DNA from: Diphasiastrum complanatum
Taxonomy: Eukaryota; Streptophyta; Lycopodiopsida; Lycopodiales; Lycopodiaceae
DNA: 64,000 bases
NCBI GenBank assembly: GCA_029204225.1
Contig: CM055099.1
Span: 44,111,546-44,175,545 of the forward strand
Direction of reading: 5' to 3'
This document shows, piece by piece, positions 1 to 10,462 of this stretch (its first letter is position 1; each line of letters begins with the position of its first letter). The notes below the pieces were generated by a model. It did not search any database and was not told the origin of the DNA. It worked only from the letters and a program-made list of their open reading frames with translations. The translations under genes and the position numbers were made by a program.

Positions 1-421
1 AATTTTAGGCTGTAACATACAATTGTTGCTCTTGTTCCATTACAAGAAGTTAATGTAATATACACTTCTTCATATGTGTCTTATGTAGATATTTTATATG
101 TGTTGTGATCTGATTGTATTCTTCTATCTTGTTTGACGCACTCGTTCACTCACTCTGATTGATCATGGATGTCTCTGACTCCTCTGCATCTGATCAGACT
201 ACGGTCGTCTCTGATGCCTGAGAAACAATCACAAAATCTTTCCATCATAGTTCTTCATTCCGTAATTGAACATTCCAACTCTAATCATTGCCAATAACTC
301 TTACACTCTTTGGTGGATGCGATCACCCTGATACTTGATCACACATTTGCTTTAAAACCGGTCCTATATCGAGGCGGGAGCTATTCTGCACTATTTTCTT
401 CTCTCCCGTTTGGATTGAACA
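1..421 (+). mobile_element. 3' part of an LTR, family A copy 1
   Basis: This is the right-hand part of a long terminal repeat; its left part lies outside the window. It ends in ACA at 421, followed by a two-base spacer and a primer-binding site. The same sequence lies on the minus strand at 13930-14345 and 22107-22520, so three copies of one family are present. The complete copy at 13930-15079 suggests an LTR of about 1.15 kb. Confidence 0.8.
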
Positions 422-423
422 AG

Positions 424-438
424 TGGTAACAGAGCCTC
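424..438 (+). promoter_or_regulatory. Primer-binding site, initiator Met-tRNA type
   Basis: TGGTAACAGAGCC begins two bases after the LTR end. It differs at one position from the usual plant site TGGTATCAGAGC, and the other two family A copies carry the same variant. Confidence 0.8.
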
Positions 439-576
439 TCGGCTTACTAGTTTCGTCTCCTTCATTCATTCCATTCATCCACCCTATTCCACCAAAATTC
501 ACTCTTACATCCTATAAACTTTGGAGTCTTCCTTCTGTCAATTTCCTTGCTCCCATACCTATCGATCTTTGGTTCA

Positions 577-1121
577 TGATGACTCATTTGAGAGAAAAAG
601 AAATACAAGTCTGTAAGATGGCTGCCCTGCATAAAAATCCTTCACTTGAGACTCCTATTGCCTTTGACACCATTATTCGTATGAACAAATTTGAACCCTC
701 TTGTTGCCCCTCTGAGCAAACTTGGGCCAAAATTAAAGGCCGCTTTGAAACTGGCTTCAATAGAATGAAGCTACACCAAGCCAAAATCTGGAACTGGAAA
801 AGACGATTTCTCAAATGTAGATGTGGTGAAAAATGCAAGAATAGCTCTTCCATCATCTGCTTTGACCATGCTCTCTGGTTCATGATGAATAACCTAACCA
901 AGTTCTTTCTTGGTGCCTCTTTCCAAAACCAGATAAATGCATTCTTCATGTGGCTACATAAATTTGCTAGGGATGTAGTGAAAGCACACCTGACTTTTCT
1001 ATTTATCCGCCTATACATGATTGATGCCTCCATCGAACTCACAAAAGATTCATCTGCCAAACTTCTTGCACCTTTGGGAGACGCTGAAAATATTCGAGAA
1101 ATAGAGTGCCCTCTAAAATGA
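577..1121 (+). CDS. Unclassified ORF1 of family A retroelement (copy 1)
   Basis: An open frame follows the LTR and PBS, where gag should lie. The first convincing starts are the paired ATGs at 577, about 140 bp after the PBS; the frame runs open upstream of them. I do not recognise a gag, UBN2 or CCHC zinc-knuckle domain. A cysteine group (CRCGEKC) and a hydrophobic, Phe/Trp-rich stretch follow. The same protein is on the minus strand at 13360-13783, where a one-base indel near the KLHQAK segment changes the frame, and a truncated copy is at 21820-22008. Conservation across copies suggests a real retroelement gene. It could be a very divergent gag or a captured sequence; I cannot decide which. 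Confidence 0.45.
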
Positions 1122-1333
1122 CCTAGCTTTTCTATTCTCCAAGGTAAGAATTTTCAAAACTTGACTAAAAGAACTAGCTCTTTCAATCTTAACAAAACAA
1201 ACTTAGTCATTTCTGGATTAGGAATGAGAAAGAAAAAGCGGTTTTCAGATTTCAAACGAAAGGAAGGACAAAGCAGTGAGACCAAGGATGATTTACCAAT
1301 CAGAAAATTGAACTTTTATAGATCCTAATCGAT

Positions 1334-1651
1334 GTGCAGGATGAAGAAGGGACAATCAGAATGGAAATCGGTACCTCGGCGACCGGCCGTCTCCAGTTTT
1401 CTATTAGCAGCGACATAGGGAGACTTTTTCTACATTTATGCTACCGTAATAGAATGTTTGAGGCTATCCATGTGAAGCACTTTTATGCTCATGTTTTACG
1501 AAGACTTTTCGGTATTGTAGACGAACTCTTTCATGATATCACCTTTGGCTGGTTGTACTTACTGAGTGTAAAATGTGAATGGTATTTCCCTTATGATGTT
1601 TTCTACAAAGTTCCAAATTGGGAGGCATTATTGAAATTCTTTGGAAAGTAA
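1334..1651 (+). CDS. Unidentified ORF ending in a repeat-shared tail
   Basis: This 105-codon frame follows ORF1 by about 210 bp. It has several aromatic residues and no domain I recognise. Its last codons (VPNWEALLKFFGK, then stop) are matched on the minus strand at about 10190-10240, just before the same non-coding repeat. There the same DNA also continues a copia reverse-transcriptase N-terminus in another frame. The tail is therefore probably part of the dispersed repeat rather than a conserved protein end. It may be only a chance frame. Confidence 0.25.
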   Translation: MQDEEGTIRMEIGTSATGRLQFSISSDIGRLFLHLCYRNRMFEAIHVKHFYAHVLRRLFGIVDELFHDITFGWLYLLSVKCEWYFPYDVFYKVPNWEALLKFFGK

Positions 1652-2841
1652 AAGAAATATACATATAAATACTTTGAGCCTTCTTTCATCTTTATGGGGT
1701 TTGGATATTAAAAATGATGTGTTGTTTTCAAATGTTATTTTTATTTTGATGCTTTTATGAAGTTTGTGAAAAGAAAATTACTCAATTATTGTCAAAATAT
1801 TGTATTAGTAGCTTGGAGATTGACTTATCAAAAAACGTGTTCTTAAGCTAAACTTGGGTAACTGAAAAAATACTCAAAAAGGTTACTCTTTTTAAAGTCA
1901 AAGTCCCCAAACCACTATCATTGCGTTCACTGATATTGTATGTTCAAAACACACAAGCCAAGAAAAAGGTTATTATTATCTTTCCCTAGAAAAGTTTCAC
2001 ACTTCAAAAATATTCCTTAAACTAGATTTGTATTAGGAAATCTGAATCATCTTAGTCTTACATTTTATGAGGCAATCATCTAAGTCTTGTATTTCACGTG
2101 GCAGTCAAAGACAAGAAGCATACCAAAATGGTTTCAATAGCAATTTTTTTTTAATCACAAAAGCTCTTAGATTTTAGTTTAGAAATAATCTAAATACCCA
2201 AAAATATCCAAAATTTCGTCCTCATTTCAATTGTTCTTCTTCGTTTTGCTAACTAGTAGTATCCAATAAAGCTCTATGGGATACATATATAAACAAACAA
2301 TGAGTATCCTCACACCGACACGTAAACCACTACTCAAATTAGTTGCCAATAATTTAGAGATGATAACAAGCCTAGGTGTAGGCCCCAATTATGCATGTAA
2401 AACACCACATTCAATATCCATTCTAGATCTCATTTGCTTTATTAAGTTAACTTCCAATAAATATTACTTATTAACTTACAAATAATTGTTCCCGAAAAAT
2501 ACGCACCCCATATGCCTATGCTCACTAACTTGGTTTATTCATACTAGATAAACCCATCAACAATGAACGTACCTAATTTACACGATTAAGGATGTGCACA
2601 ATAGAATAATTCTACGAAGATACTCTACACAAACGTATTCCTAGTAGATTCTCTCAAAATTTGCATATGTTACTCACAATACTAATTGAGAATCTCGTAT
2701 TTCGGCTTGTACAAGAGTCCCATTTCTCAAAAATAAATAACATGTTTGGAAAATCTTTGTGATGGAGAAGCCATATACACTCACGCAATTCCTCCAACAC
2801 ATTCCACCTTTTCTTGCGAACTTATTCAACCCACCAATGAA
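1605..2841 (-). repeat. Non-coding repeat R2, copy A (inverted)
   Basis: Read on the minus strand, this segment matches 9000-10240 over its whole length, for example the shared block around a five-A run before GTAACC and the block containing GAGTAACATATG. Copies A and B therefore form a large inverted repeat of about 1.2 kb per arm, with copia-1 between them. A diverged third copy lies at 57241-58200. Scattered short ORFs within it do not line up between copies. Confidence 0.75.
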
Positions 2842-2846
2842 TAGAG

Positions 2847-3661
2847 TGTTGAATTTCACACGTGTGGATTGTCCACTACATGTACTTGTGATCTCCTAAG
2901 GTGTGTAGATGCACCAAGATCAAGACTAGATTGAGATTCAAGATCTATCTTTGATTCTATGGCAAAAACACACTACTACATGCATTCAATCACTTCCAAC
3001 TCTCACTCACACGTGTGGGAAGTGTTCCAAAAGTATTCTAAGTAATAGCAAGCTGCTCTCCTCGGGTAGAGAGAGAAAAACCATCATGAGCTCTCGGGTA
3101 GAGAGGGAAAGCTAGAAATTCAATGACACTCAAAATCCACTCAATCTCAAAATCAATTAGATCCAAAAGGAGGAGTACAATGATACTAATAGATTCATGA
3201 GCTACCACTATGCTTAACTATGATTGGATCACACTTTGCCACCTCTTAATCCGACCATAGATCCATGCACCTCTAAATTCTATTGGACTATATTCAAGCA
3301 CACCTCAATTTTCTATTGGACCTCACAAGGTTCCACCTCTAAATCCTATTGGACCTCTTAAGCTTCATCAAACAAAAGCATGACACTTGTCTACACTCTA
3401 ATTGGCACAAGTTTGGCTCTATTTTGGCTCAATATTGGCATTACAAGTGGAAATGGATAATTTGCCATCTATGCCAAATTTGACCCTATCAACATCCTAC
3501 ACCTAAATGCTTGACTATGAAATTCTATGAGACCCCTATATCAAACATTTTGATTTACTTTACAATTCTCCACACGTGGGAACATCCTCCACACATGTGA
3601 GATTCACTTACAAACTTCTATCATAAAAAATACCAAGCTAGATTTTTGCCAATTTCTCACA
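2847..3661 (-). repeat. 3' LTR of copia-1
   Basis: 815 bp. On the minus strand it starts TGTGAGAAATTGG and ends in CAACA after an ACACGTGT palindrome. The polypurine tract is adjacent at 3662-3673. It lacks a 5-bp TATTG block present in the other LTR. Confidence 0.93.
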
Positions 3662-3673
3662 CTCCTCCTCAAA
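3662..3673 (-). promoter_or_regulatory. Polypurine tract of copia-1
   Basis: TTTGAGGAGGAG on the minus strand lies directly before the 3' LTR start TGTGAG. This is the expected plus-strand DNA priming site. Confidence 0.85.
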
Positions 3674-3787
3674 AAATAGCTTGAAAAGGTACTAGATCAC
3701 TTGAGAAGTTTGTAAATCTTTTTGAGTGGATCCTTTGGTATGCATAAGAAGTGAAGATCAGCCAAGGGATCCATCATAGCAGCACCC

Positions 3788-6361
3788 TCACCATATCCAT
3801 GATAAGATCTCTTTGGTAGAGATCTCTTGCCAATGGCTTTGAAGAGTGCTCCACCAATATGCCACTATTATCATGGGCTTCCTCCATGCTTGATGATGAT
3901 CTTTGCCTTGAAAGTTCCACTTGCATGATGGACGCACCATAAATAGTGAAATCTGAGGCTTCCAAGCCTCATAAGGATCATGGAGATCAAGATCATAAGA
4001 TGTGAAACAATGATGATTATCAAGATTATGCTTTCTAGCTTGACTAGTCCACATACAATGAACTATATCCATGATGGATCTAATCTTGATATCAAAGACT
4101 ATCTTGATCTTTTTTAGGCTAGTTACTCTCTCAAGGATGTAAGTGTCCACTTTGGATGCTTCACTTAATCTCAAGAGGAGTTTACAATTTGCCTCAAAAC
4201 ATGTGAAAACATGATTTTCAAAAAAGTGAGTACCAAGCTCAATTTTGTTCTTACTAGAACCAAGAGCATACTTTTGACAATACAATATCTTGCTTTCAAA
4301 AAGTATTGGAAACACATCTAAGTCAATAATGACAAGAAACATGTCCATATCATAAGCATCATACAAAACTAGTATAGCTTTTCTTGAACTTTGAGATCCA
4401 AAAAATTCAATGAAGCAAGATAGCATTTCAAGCAAAGGAAGAGAAGCATATATGAATGTGTTGTAGTAGATACAACATGAAAGATGCCCCTCTTTGCCAT
4501 GTAAGGTGAGCCATAAAGACTCGGCCATGCATCTTGAAGATCTTCTTGAAATCATATGAAGAAGAAACTCCTCCTCACACATTGGCCCCATCATAACTTG
4601 AATACCTTCAAAAAGGATAACTTGTGATGTTTCTTGAGAAGCCTTGATCTCGGCCACTTCCAAGATTGAATCTTCATGCAATATGACATCTCTATTCACA
4701 ATCACATTTGAAATAGAGAGTGTAAAGACACTAAAGGCCTCCTTGATGGATGAGTATCCAATCATGATCCATGAGCTTGGATCATCCTTCCTTCTTGTTT
4801 CCAAGGGAATATGTGCAAAGCAAGCACTACCAAGTTCACTAAGGTGATCAACCTTAGGCTTCATCTTGAATAAAACTTCATATGGTGCTATTCCTTCAAG
4901 AGCTCCAATACTCCTCAAAGCTTTGATCTTCAATGAGAATTTCTTCTCAACATATGCTTTGAATAATAAGGAATAATCATACACCATAATACTTGAAGAG
5001 AGAAGATATGTGCATCTTGTGTAATCCTCCTCCTTTGAGATATTGGAAATATAAGAAACATCAAGAGAGTTTGCACTCTCACTTGGATCAAATTTGTAGA
5101 TGCCTTCAAATCTTGATCCATATGCATGGATCTCACCATCCTTCTTAATCACACAATTGTCAATATTGAAATTGACATCAAAGCCACTATCAAGAAGTTG
5201 GCCAACACTAAAGATGTTCTTTGTAAGCTTTGGGACAAAAAGAACATTGTTGAGAAAGAGATCTTTAGAAGATGCAAGCTTCAAGGGAATAATCCCTACT
5301 CCTTCAATATTGCACTCATGCTTACTTGCAAAGTATATGGTCTTCTTGACTCCATCATAAGGCATAATAGATGAAAAAAAGTTCTTGGAGCCACACATAT
5401 GTGAAGATGCTCCACTGTCAATATACCATGAGTCATCCTTGTTGAAGGTGGAAGAGGAGAAGCTTGATGCCATAAGAGAGCCTTCTCCATCACTTGCAAT
5501 ATAGTCTTCTTTCTCATTGGTGATGTTGGCTTGATTGAGTTGATTCTTCTTCTTGAAGAAATTGGTGGCATAATGGCCTTTCTTGCCACAATAAAAGCAC
5601 TTGATCATCTTCTTCTTGAGATTTGAATTAGAAGCATGAGAGGTATCCTCCTCCTCTCCATCTTGGTCTTTAGCTTTGTTATTAGAGAAGTGATGGTGTT
5701 GCTTCTTACTCCTCTCTTTGTGCTTGGCAAATAGAACTTTGCCATCATCATGATTGAGTGATAGCTTGTCCATCCTCAAGAGTTTGTACTCTTGTCTTGA
5801 TTCTTCATAAATAAGCACACTTTGAAGGGCCTCCAAACTTGGTAGCTCCTCCTTAATAGCATAGGATTGGACAAGGTTGTCATATTCATCTCTCAAGCCA
5901 TTGAGAATGACTTGGACTAGCTCACTTTGATTGATTGAGTCACCAATACATGCAAGCTCCCTATGAATATCCTTGACTCTCAAAACATAATTAGATGCAC
6001 TCTCATCACTCTTTTGACTACTTTGGAATATTTGATTTCTAAGAGTGAGGAGCCTAGAGGTGTTCTTAGCCTCATAGATGGACTTGAGACAATCCCAAGC
6101 TTCCTTGGATGTAGAACAATCACCAATCTCCCTCAATATCTCATTAGAGACATTCATCTTAATGTAGTGGAGAGCCATCCTAGCTCTCTTATTGTATTTT
6201 TGTACTTCTTGAAGGACTTGAGGCTCCTCCTCAATCCCAAGTACAATGTCTATCACATCTTGGAGTATCAAGATGGACTCCATCCTCAACTTCCATACTG
6301 AATAATTGGAAGTAGACAATCTCTTACTTGGTTGCAACAAGTATGAACTCATTGAAGTCAT
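3788..6361 (-). CDS. Copia-1 Gag-protease ORF with partial integrase and unknown C-terminus
   Basis: One uninterrupted 857-residue frame starting MTSMSSYLLQPSKR. Residues 1-245 are copia Gag (SNYSVWKLRMES, then the KEAWDCLKSIYEAKN and LTLRNQIFQ blocks). A zinc knuckle follows at 255-268, but its last Cys is Phe (CFYCGKKGHYATNF). Retropepsin is at about 310-400 with the WYIDSGASSHM active site (Asp315). The HHCC zinc domain and DDE integrase core are absent. Only the integrase C-terminal part remains (about 490-565: APYEVLFKMKPKVDHL to VIVNRDVILHED). Residues 566-857 match no RT or RNase H motif I know (no YVDD, no KHIE block), yet stay open. Sister element copia-2 has RT and RNase H there. 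The tail may be captured DNA or scrambled pol. Confidence 0.85.
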   Translation of the reverse strand: MTSMSSYLLQPSKRLSTSNYSVWKLRMESILILQDVIDIVLGIEEEPQVLQEVQKYNKRARMALHYIKMNVSNEILREIGDCSTSKEAWDCLKSIYEAKNTSRLLTLRNQIFQSSQKSDESASNYVLRVKDIHRELACIGDSINQSELVQVILNGLRDEYDNLVQSYAIKEELPSLEALQSVLIYEESRQEYKLLRMDKLSLNHDDGKVLFAKHKERSKKQHHHFSNNKAKDQDGEEEDTSHASNSNLKKKMIKCFYCGKKGHYATNFFKKKNQLNQANITNEKEDYIASDGEGSLMASSFSSSTFNKDDSWYIDSGASSHMCGSKNFFSSIMPYDGVKKTIYFASKHECNIEGVGIIPLKLASSKDLFLNNVLFVPKLTKNIFSVGQLLDSGFDVNFNIDNCVIKKDGEIHAYGSRFEGIYKFDPSESANSLDVSYISNISKEEDYTRCTYLLSSSIMVYDYSLLFKAYVEKKFSLKIKALRSIGALEGIAPYEVLFKMKPKVDHLSELGSACFAHIPLETRRKDDPSSWIMIGYSSIKEAFSVFTLSISNVIVNRDVILHEDSILEVAEIKASQETSQVILFEGIQVMMGPMCEEEFLLHMISRRSSRCMAESLWLTLHGKEGHLSCCIYYNTFIYASLPLLEMLSCFIEFFGSQSSRKAILVLYDAYDMDMFLVIIDLDVFPILFESKILYCQKYALGSSKNKIELGTHFFENHVFTCFEANCKLLLRLSEASKVDTYILERVTSLKKIKIVFDIKIRSIMDIVHCMWTSQARKHNLDNHHCFTSYDLDLHDPYEAWKPQISLFMVRPSCKWNFQGKDHHQAWRKPMIIVAYWWSTLQSHWQEISTKEILSWIW

Positions 6362-7101
6362 GTAAAGTGGAGATAAATAAAAGTGATGAAAAAAAAATGT
6401 TGCTTCTCTCTCACTATAGGATCCAATAATGGTGTGCTACCATCTCCTATGCAAGATCTTGCAACAAACTGTGAGATGATTCTCACTAGCTATCTCAATC
6501 TCTCCAAAACTAGATCTACTTCACATCAAATGATGGAGTATGGGCAAAGTTAGGATCAAACACTCTTAGCACGTGTGAAATACACTAAGAAATCAAATTT
6601 GACTCAAATACAATGATATTGCATGAAACAAAATGGCTAAGATCTCAAAATAGTGCCTAGATCACATATAGATGAGATTGGTAAGCATTCAACTGTGATT
6701 TTGGATCAAACAAGCAATTTTTTGACCAAACCAAATGTGTCCACCCAGGTCTGGGTGCCTTACCTAACCCTCTTCAAAATCTTATAACTTTTGATTGGCT
6801 CAACCAAATGGAATGAAACTAATTGCATCAGAAACTAGACAAAAACAGCTTCAAAACAAGCTATCTAGCAAGATTTTTGGATCAAACATGAAAGAGAACT
6901 CCCAAACTGAAATTGGATGTTCCTCACACGTGTCTGAGCACCTGATTCCGTACAGTACCAGGTCAGACCCAATCAATGTCCTTTTGATCTCTTTTGATCC
7001 AAAATTGAACAAGATAGCTAGGAAAATGGGCCTTGACAATTTCTAGCTCAAGATGGATGAATAGTTTTCACTCAAATGGATCAAAATGCATGGTAACCTT
7101 A

Positions 7102-7118
7102 GGTAGGCTCTGATACCA
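7102..7118 (-). promoter_or_regulatory. Primer-binding site of copia-1
   Basis: TGGTATCAGAGCCTACC on the minus strand directly abuts the 5' LTR end. It is the canonical initiator Met-tRNA site of plant copia elements. Confidence 0.92.
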
Positions 7119-7938
7119 TGTTGAATTTCACACGTGTGGATTGTCCACTACATGTACTTGTGATCTCCTAAGGTGTGTAGATGCACCAAGATCAAGACTA
7201 GATTGAGATTCAAGATCTATCTTTGATTCTATGGCAAAAACACACTACTACATGCATTCAATCACTTCCAACTCTCACTCACACGTGTGGGAAGTGTTCC
7301 AAAAGTATTCTAAGTAATAACAAGCTGCTCTCCTCGGGTAGAGAGAGAAAAACCATCATGAGCTCTCGGGTAGAGAGGGAAAGCTAGAAATTCAATGACA
7401 CTCAAAATCCACTCAATCTCAAAATCAATTAGATCCAAAAGGAGGAGTACAATGATACTAATAGATTCATGAGCTACCACTATGCTTAACTATGATTGGA
7501 TCACACTTTTCCACCTCTTAATCCTATTGGACCATAGATCCATGCACCTCTAAATTCTATTGGACTATATTCAAGCACACCTCAATTTTCTATTGGACCT
7601 CACAAGGTTCCACCTCTAAATCCTATTGGACCTCTTAAGCTTCATCAAACAAAAGCATGACACTCGTCTACACTCTAATTGGCACAAGTTTGGCTCTATT
7701 TTGGCTCAATATTGGCATTACAAGTGGAAATGGATAATTTGCCATCTATGCCAAATTTGACCCTATCAACATCCTACACCTAAATGCTTGACTATGAAAT
7801 TCTATGAGACCCCTATATCAAACATTTTGATTTACTTTACAATTCTCCACACGTGGGAACATCCTCCACACATGTGAGATTCACTTACAAACTTCTATCA
7901 TAAAAAATACCAAGCTAGATTTTTGCCAATTTCTCACA
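7119..7938 (-). repeat. 5' LTR of copia-1
   Basis: 820 bp, nearly identical to 2847-3661. It carries two ACACGTGT palindromes with G-box cores and a CACACGTGGG variant, repeated short AATCCTATTGGACC-type blocks, and CA at the primer side. Confidence 0.93.
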
Positions 7939-7943
7939 TAGAG

Positions 7944-8129
7944 AGCACCAATGAGCAAGGAGCACCCACCAATGAACAAACAAGATGAAGGAAAATCAAA
8001 ATGTGGTTTGTATGCTTGAGGACAAGCTGACACGTGTCCCCAACTTTGTGGGCTTGATACATGGCAAGCCTGAAGGTGGCCCCTTAGGCACTAAGAGGTT
8101 ATGCAAACTTCCAAAGAGGAGGTTCCCAT
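7944..8129. other. Repeat-derived spacer, no gene
   Basis: This is the right flank of copia-1. It contains the short motif CACCAATGA twice, which also occurs in the left flank, so the copia probably landed in a locally repetitive stretch. No coding or RNA signal is visible. Confidence 0.5.
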
Positions 8130-8861
8130 GAACAAGAGATTCTGATCCATTCAACCTCTCTCAAACCTCCAAAGAAGAGGTTCCCATGGGCAAGAGATTC
8201 TGATGCATTCACCTTGCGACCATAGAGTTTAAGTGAACTTGCTTTTATTTATTTTGCAAGTAACTTGACTTTACAATGCTCCTACCATTGATGCACTTTC
8301 AAAATATGTGACCAATTTTGTTTTTTACCATGGGCAAGAGATTCTGATGCATTTTGCCTACTGCATTCCCTTCCTACCATTGATGCGCTTTCAGAATCTG
8401 TGACCAATTTTGTTTTATTGAACAAGGAGTTTTGAGAAAAGTATTTAGTTTTCTAGTTGAGCATTAGCAACCCACAATAAATGTCAGCCTGTTACAAACA
8501 TCTAAAAGGTATACTAAACCTCTTAGGATGAAAGTTTTGTACATGAATAGTCCATATTAATCAAGGTGGAGCTTAAAGCTTCAGGGCCAAAAACCAAATT
8601 ATATCCCAATCTACCAACATAAGTACTTTTGTGAGCACCTTTTTTTACATCCATTTCATTAAAACTCAAAATTCTTTTAAAAAAAAGAAAAGTTTGTTTT
8701 GCCAATTTTTTACAATTTACATAGAACCAATAAGGCTTTGGGCACCTTATTTCAAGTTTACAAAATTAGTCCTTCAAACTCCTGCAACCTTTGTTTTAGG
8801 ATCGACCAATTTTCCTAGAAAAGTCCTCATTAAAGTACAGAAATATTGAAGCCTGACAAAC
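8130..8861 (+). repeat. Dispersed repeat R1, copy A
   Basis: A non-coding block shared in the same orientation with 20473-21137. It starts with a unit containing TTCCCATGGGCAAGAG, duplicated in this copy at about 8130 and 8180, and ends near AAAGTACAGAAATA. Two internal versions of the ATTCTGATGCATT and ACCATTGATGC motifs suggest an older internal duplication. No terminal inverted repeats or coding capacity are visible. Confidence 0.7.
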
Positions 8862-8944
8862 CAAGGCTGTATAGAACTAAAATTATTCTAAATTAGTATA
8901 ATAATCCTCTAGAGATTGTTATTGCAAACAATCTAGGACTTGTA

Positions 8945-10240
8945 CTCTTGAAAGTTTGTGTCAACCTAATTTTAGTATGTGCACTAGGATACGTAAGAGG
9001 TTGGTTGAATATATGAATAAGTTTGCAAGAAAAGGTGGAATGTGTTGGATGAATTGCGTGAGTGTATATGGCTTCTCCATCACGAAAATTTTCCAAATAC
9101 GTTATTTACTTTTTGAGAAATGGGATTCTTGTACAAGCCGAAATACAAGATTCTCAATTAGTATTGTGAGTAACATATGCAGATGCTGAGAGAATCTATT
9201 AGGAATATGTTTGTGTAGAGTATCTTAGTAGAATCATTCTATTGTGCACATCCTCAATCGTGTAAATTAGGTACGTTCATTGTTGATGGGTTTATCTAGT
9301 ATGAATAAATCAAGTTAGTGAGCATAGGCATATGGATGGGTATTTTTTGGGAACAACTATTTGTAAGTTAATAAGTAATGTTTATTGGAAGTTAACTTAA
9401 TAAAGCAAATGAGATCTAGAATGGATATTGAATGTGGTGTTTTACATGCATAAGTGGGGCCTACACCTAGGCCTGTTATGATCTCTAAATTATTGGCAAC
9501 TAATTTGAGTAGTGGTTTAATATGTCGGTGTGAGGATAACTAATTGTTTGTTTATATATGTATCCCATAGAGCTTTATTGGATACCACTAGTTAGCAAAA
9601 CCAAGAAGAACAAGTGAATGAGGATGAAATTTTGGATATTTTTGGGTATCTAGATTATTTCTAAACTAAAATTGAAGAGCTTCTGTGATTAAAGAAAATT
9701 GATATTGAAACCATTTTGTTATGCTTCTTGTCTTTGACTGCCACATGAAATACAAGACTTAGATTACTGCCTCATGAAACGTAAGACTAAGATGATTCAG
9801 ATTTCCTAATACAAATCTAGTTTAAGGAATATTTTTGAAGTGTGAAACTTTTCTAGGAAAAGATAATAATAATTTTTTTACTGGCTTGTGTGTTTTGAAC
9901 ATACAATATTGTGAATGCAATGATAGTGGTTTGGGGACTTTGACTTTAAAAAGAGTAACCTTTTTGAGTATTTTTTCAGTTACCCAATTTTAGCCTAAGA
10001 ACACATTTTTTTATGAGTCAATCTCCAAGTTACTAATAAAATATTTTTACAGTAGTTGAGTAATTTTCTTTTTTACAAACTTCATAAAAGCATCATAATA
10101 AAAAAAAACGACATTTGAAAACAACACATCATTTTTAATATCCAAACCCCATAAAATTGAAAGAAGGCTCAAAGTATTTCTATGTATATTTCTTTTACTT
10201 TTCGAAGAATCTCAATACCTCCCAATTTGGAACCATGATT
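8945..10240 (+). repeat. Non-coding repeat R2, copy B
   Basis: Homologous and inverted relative to 1605-2841, and similar in order and motifs to 57241-58200 inside the LARD-like element. It begins near TCAACCTAATTTTAGT and ends near the minus-strand VPNWE tail. No ORF is shared between copies. I infer it is a remnant of the internal region of a non-coding LTR element. Confidence 0.7.
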
Positions 10241-10400
10241 TTCTATCAAGGCATCATACTCTCCTTGCATAGCATCAATCCTACTTTGACATTGGCATAT
10301 TCAAAGAAACTTGGCTCATCAAACATAGAAGTCATGAGAGTGCAAGAGGTGAATGAGTTAGTGTCTTCCCTTTTTATATCTTTGCCAATCTAAATAAATC
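10190..10400 (-). pseudogene. Copia reverse transcriptase N-terminal scrap
   Basis: Read on the minus strand, two frames together give the start of a copia RT region: a DEPSFFEYANVKVG-like block and, after a frameshift, DAMQGEYDALIENHGSKLG, equivalent to the usual 'W.AM..EYDAL..N.TW.L' segment. The rest of pol is absent. It is joined on one side to repeat R2 and on the other to the end of gypsy-2 gag. It is clearly non-functional. Confidence 0.65.
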
Positions 10401-10462
10401 TTGATGGCTTGACATTGCCCATTTAGACTTTCTTGGAGCAATCGAGTGTGGAGGTTGATCCT

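Larger units (their letters stand above)
2842..7943 (-). mobile_element. Copia-1: complete, recently inserted Ty1-copia element
   Basis: A full element in minus orientation lies between 5-bp duplications TAGAG at 2842-2846 and 7939-7943. It has two LTRs (2847-3661 and 7119-7938), a PBS directly next to the 5' LTR, a polypurine tract next to the 3' LTR and one long internal ORF. By eye the LTRs differ by three substitutions and one 5-bp indel (TATTG missing in the left copy), under 0.5%, so the insertion is young. The ORF has gag and protease but lacks the integrase core and all recognisable RT and RNase H. It is non-autonomous and must have used proteins made elsewhere. Confidence 0.93.
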
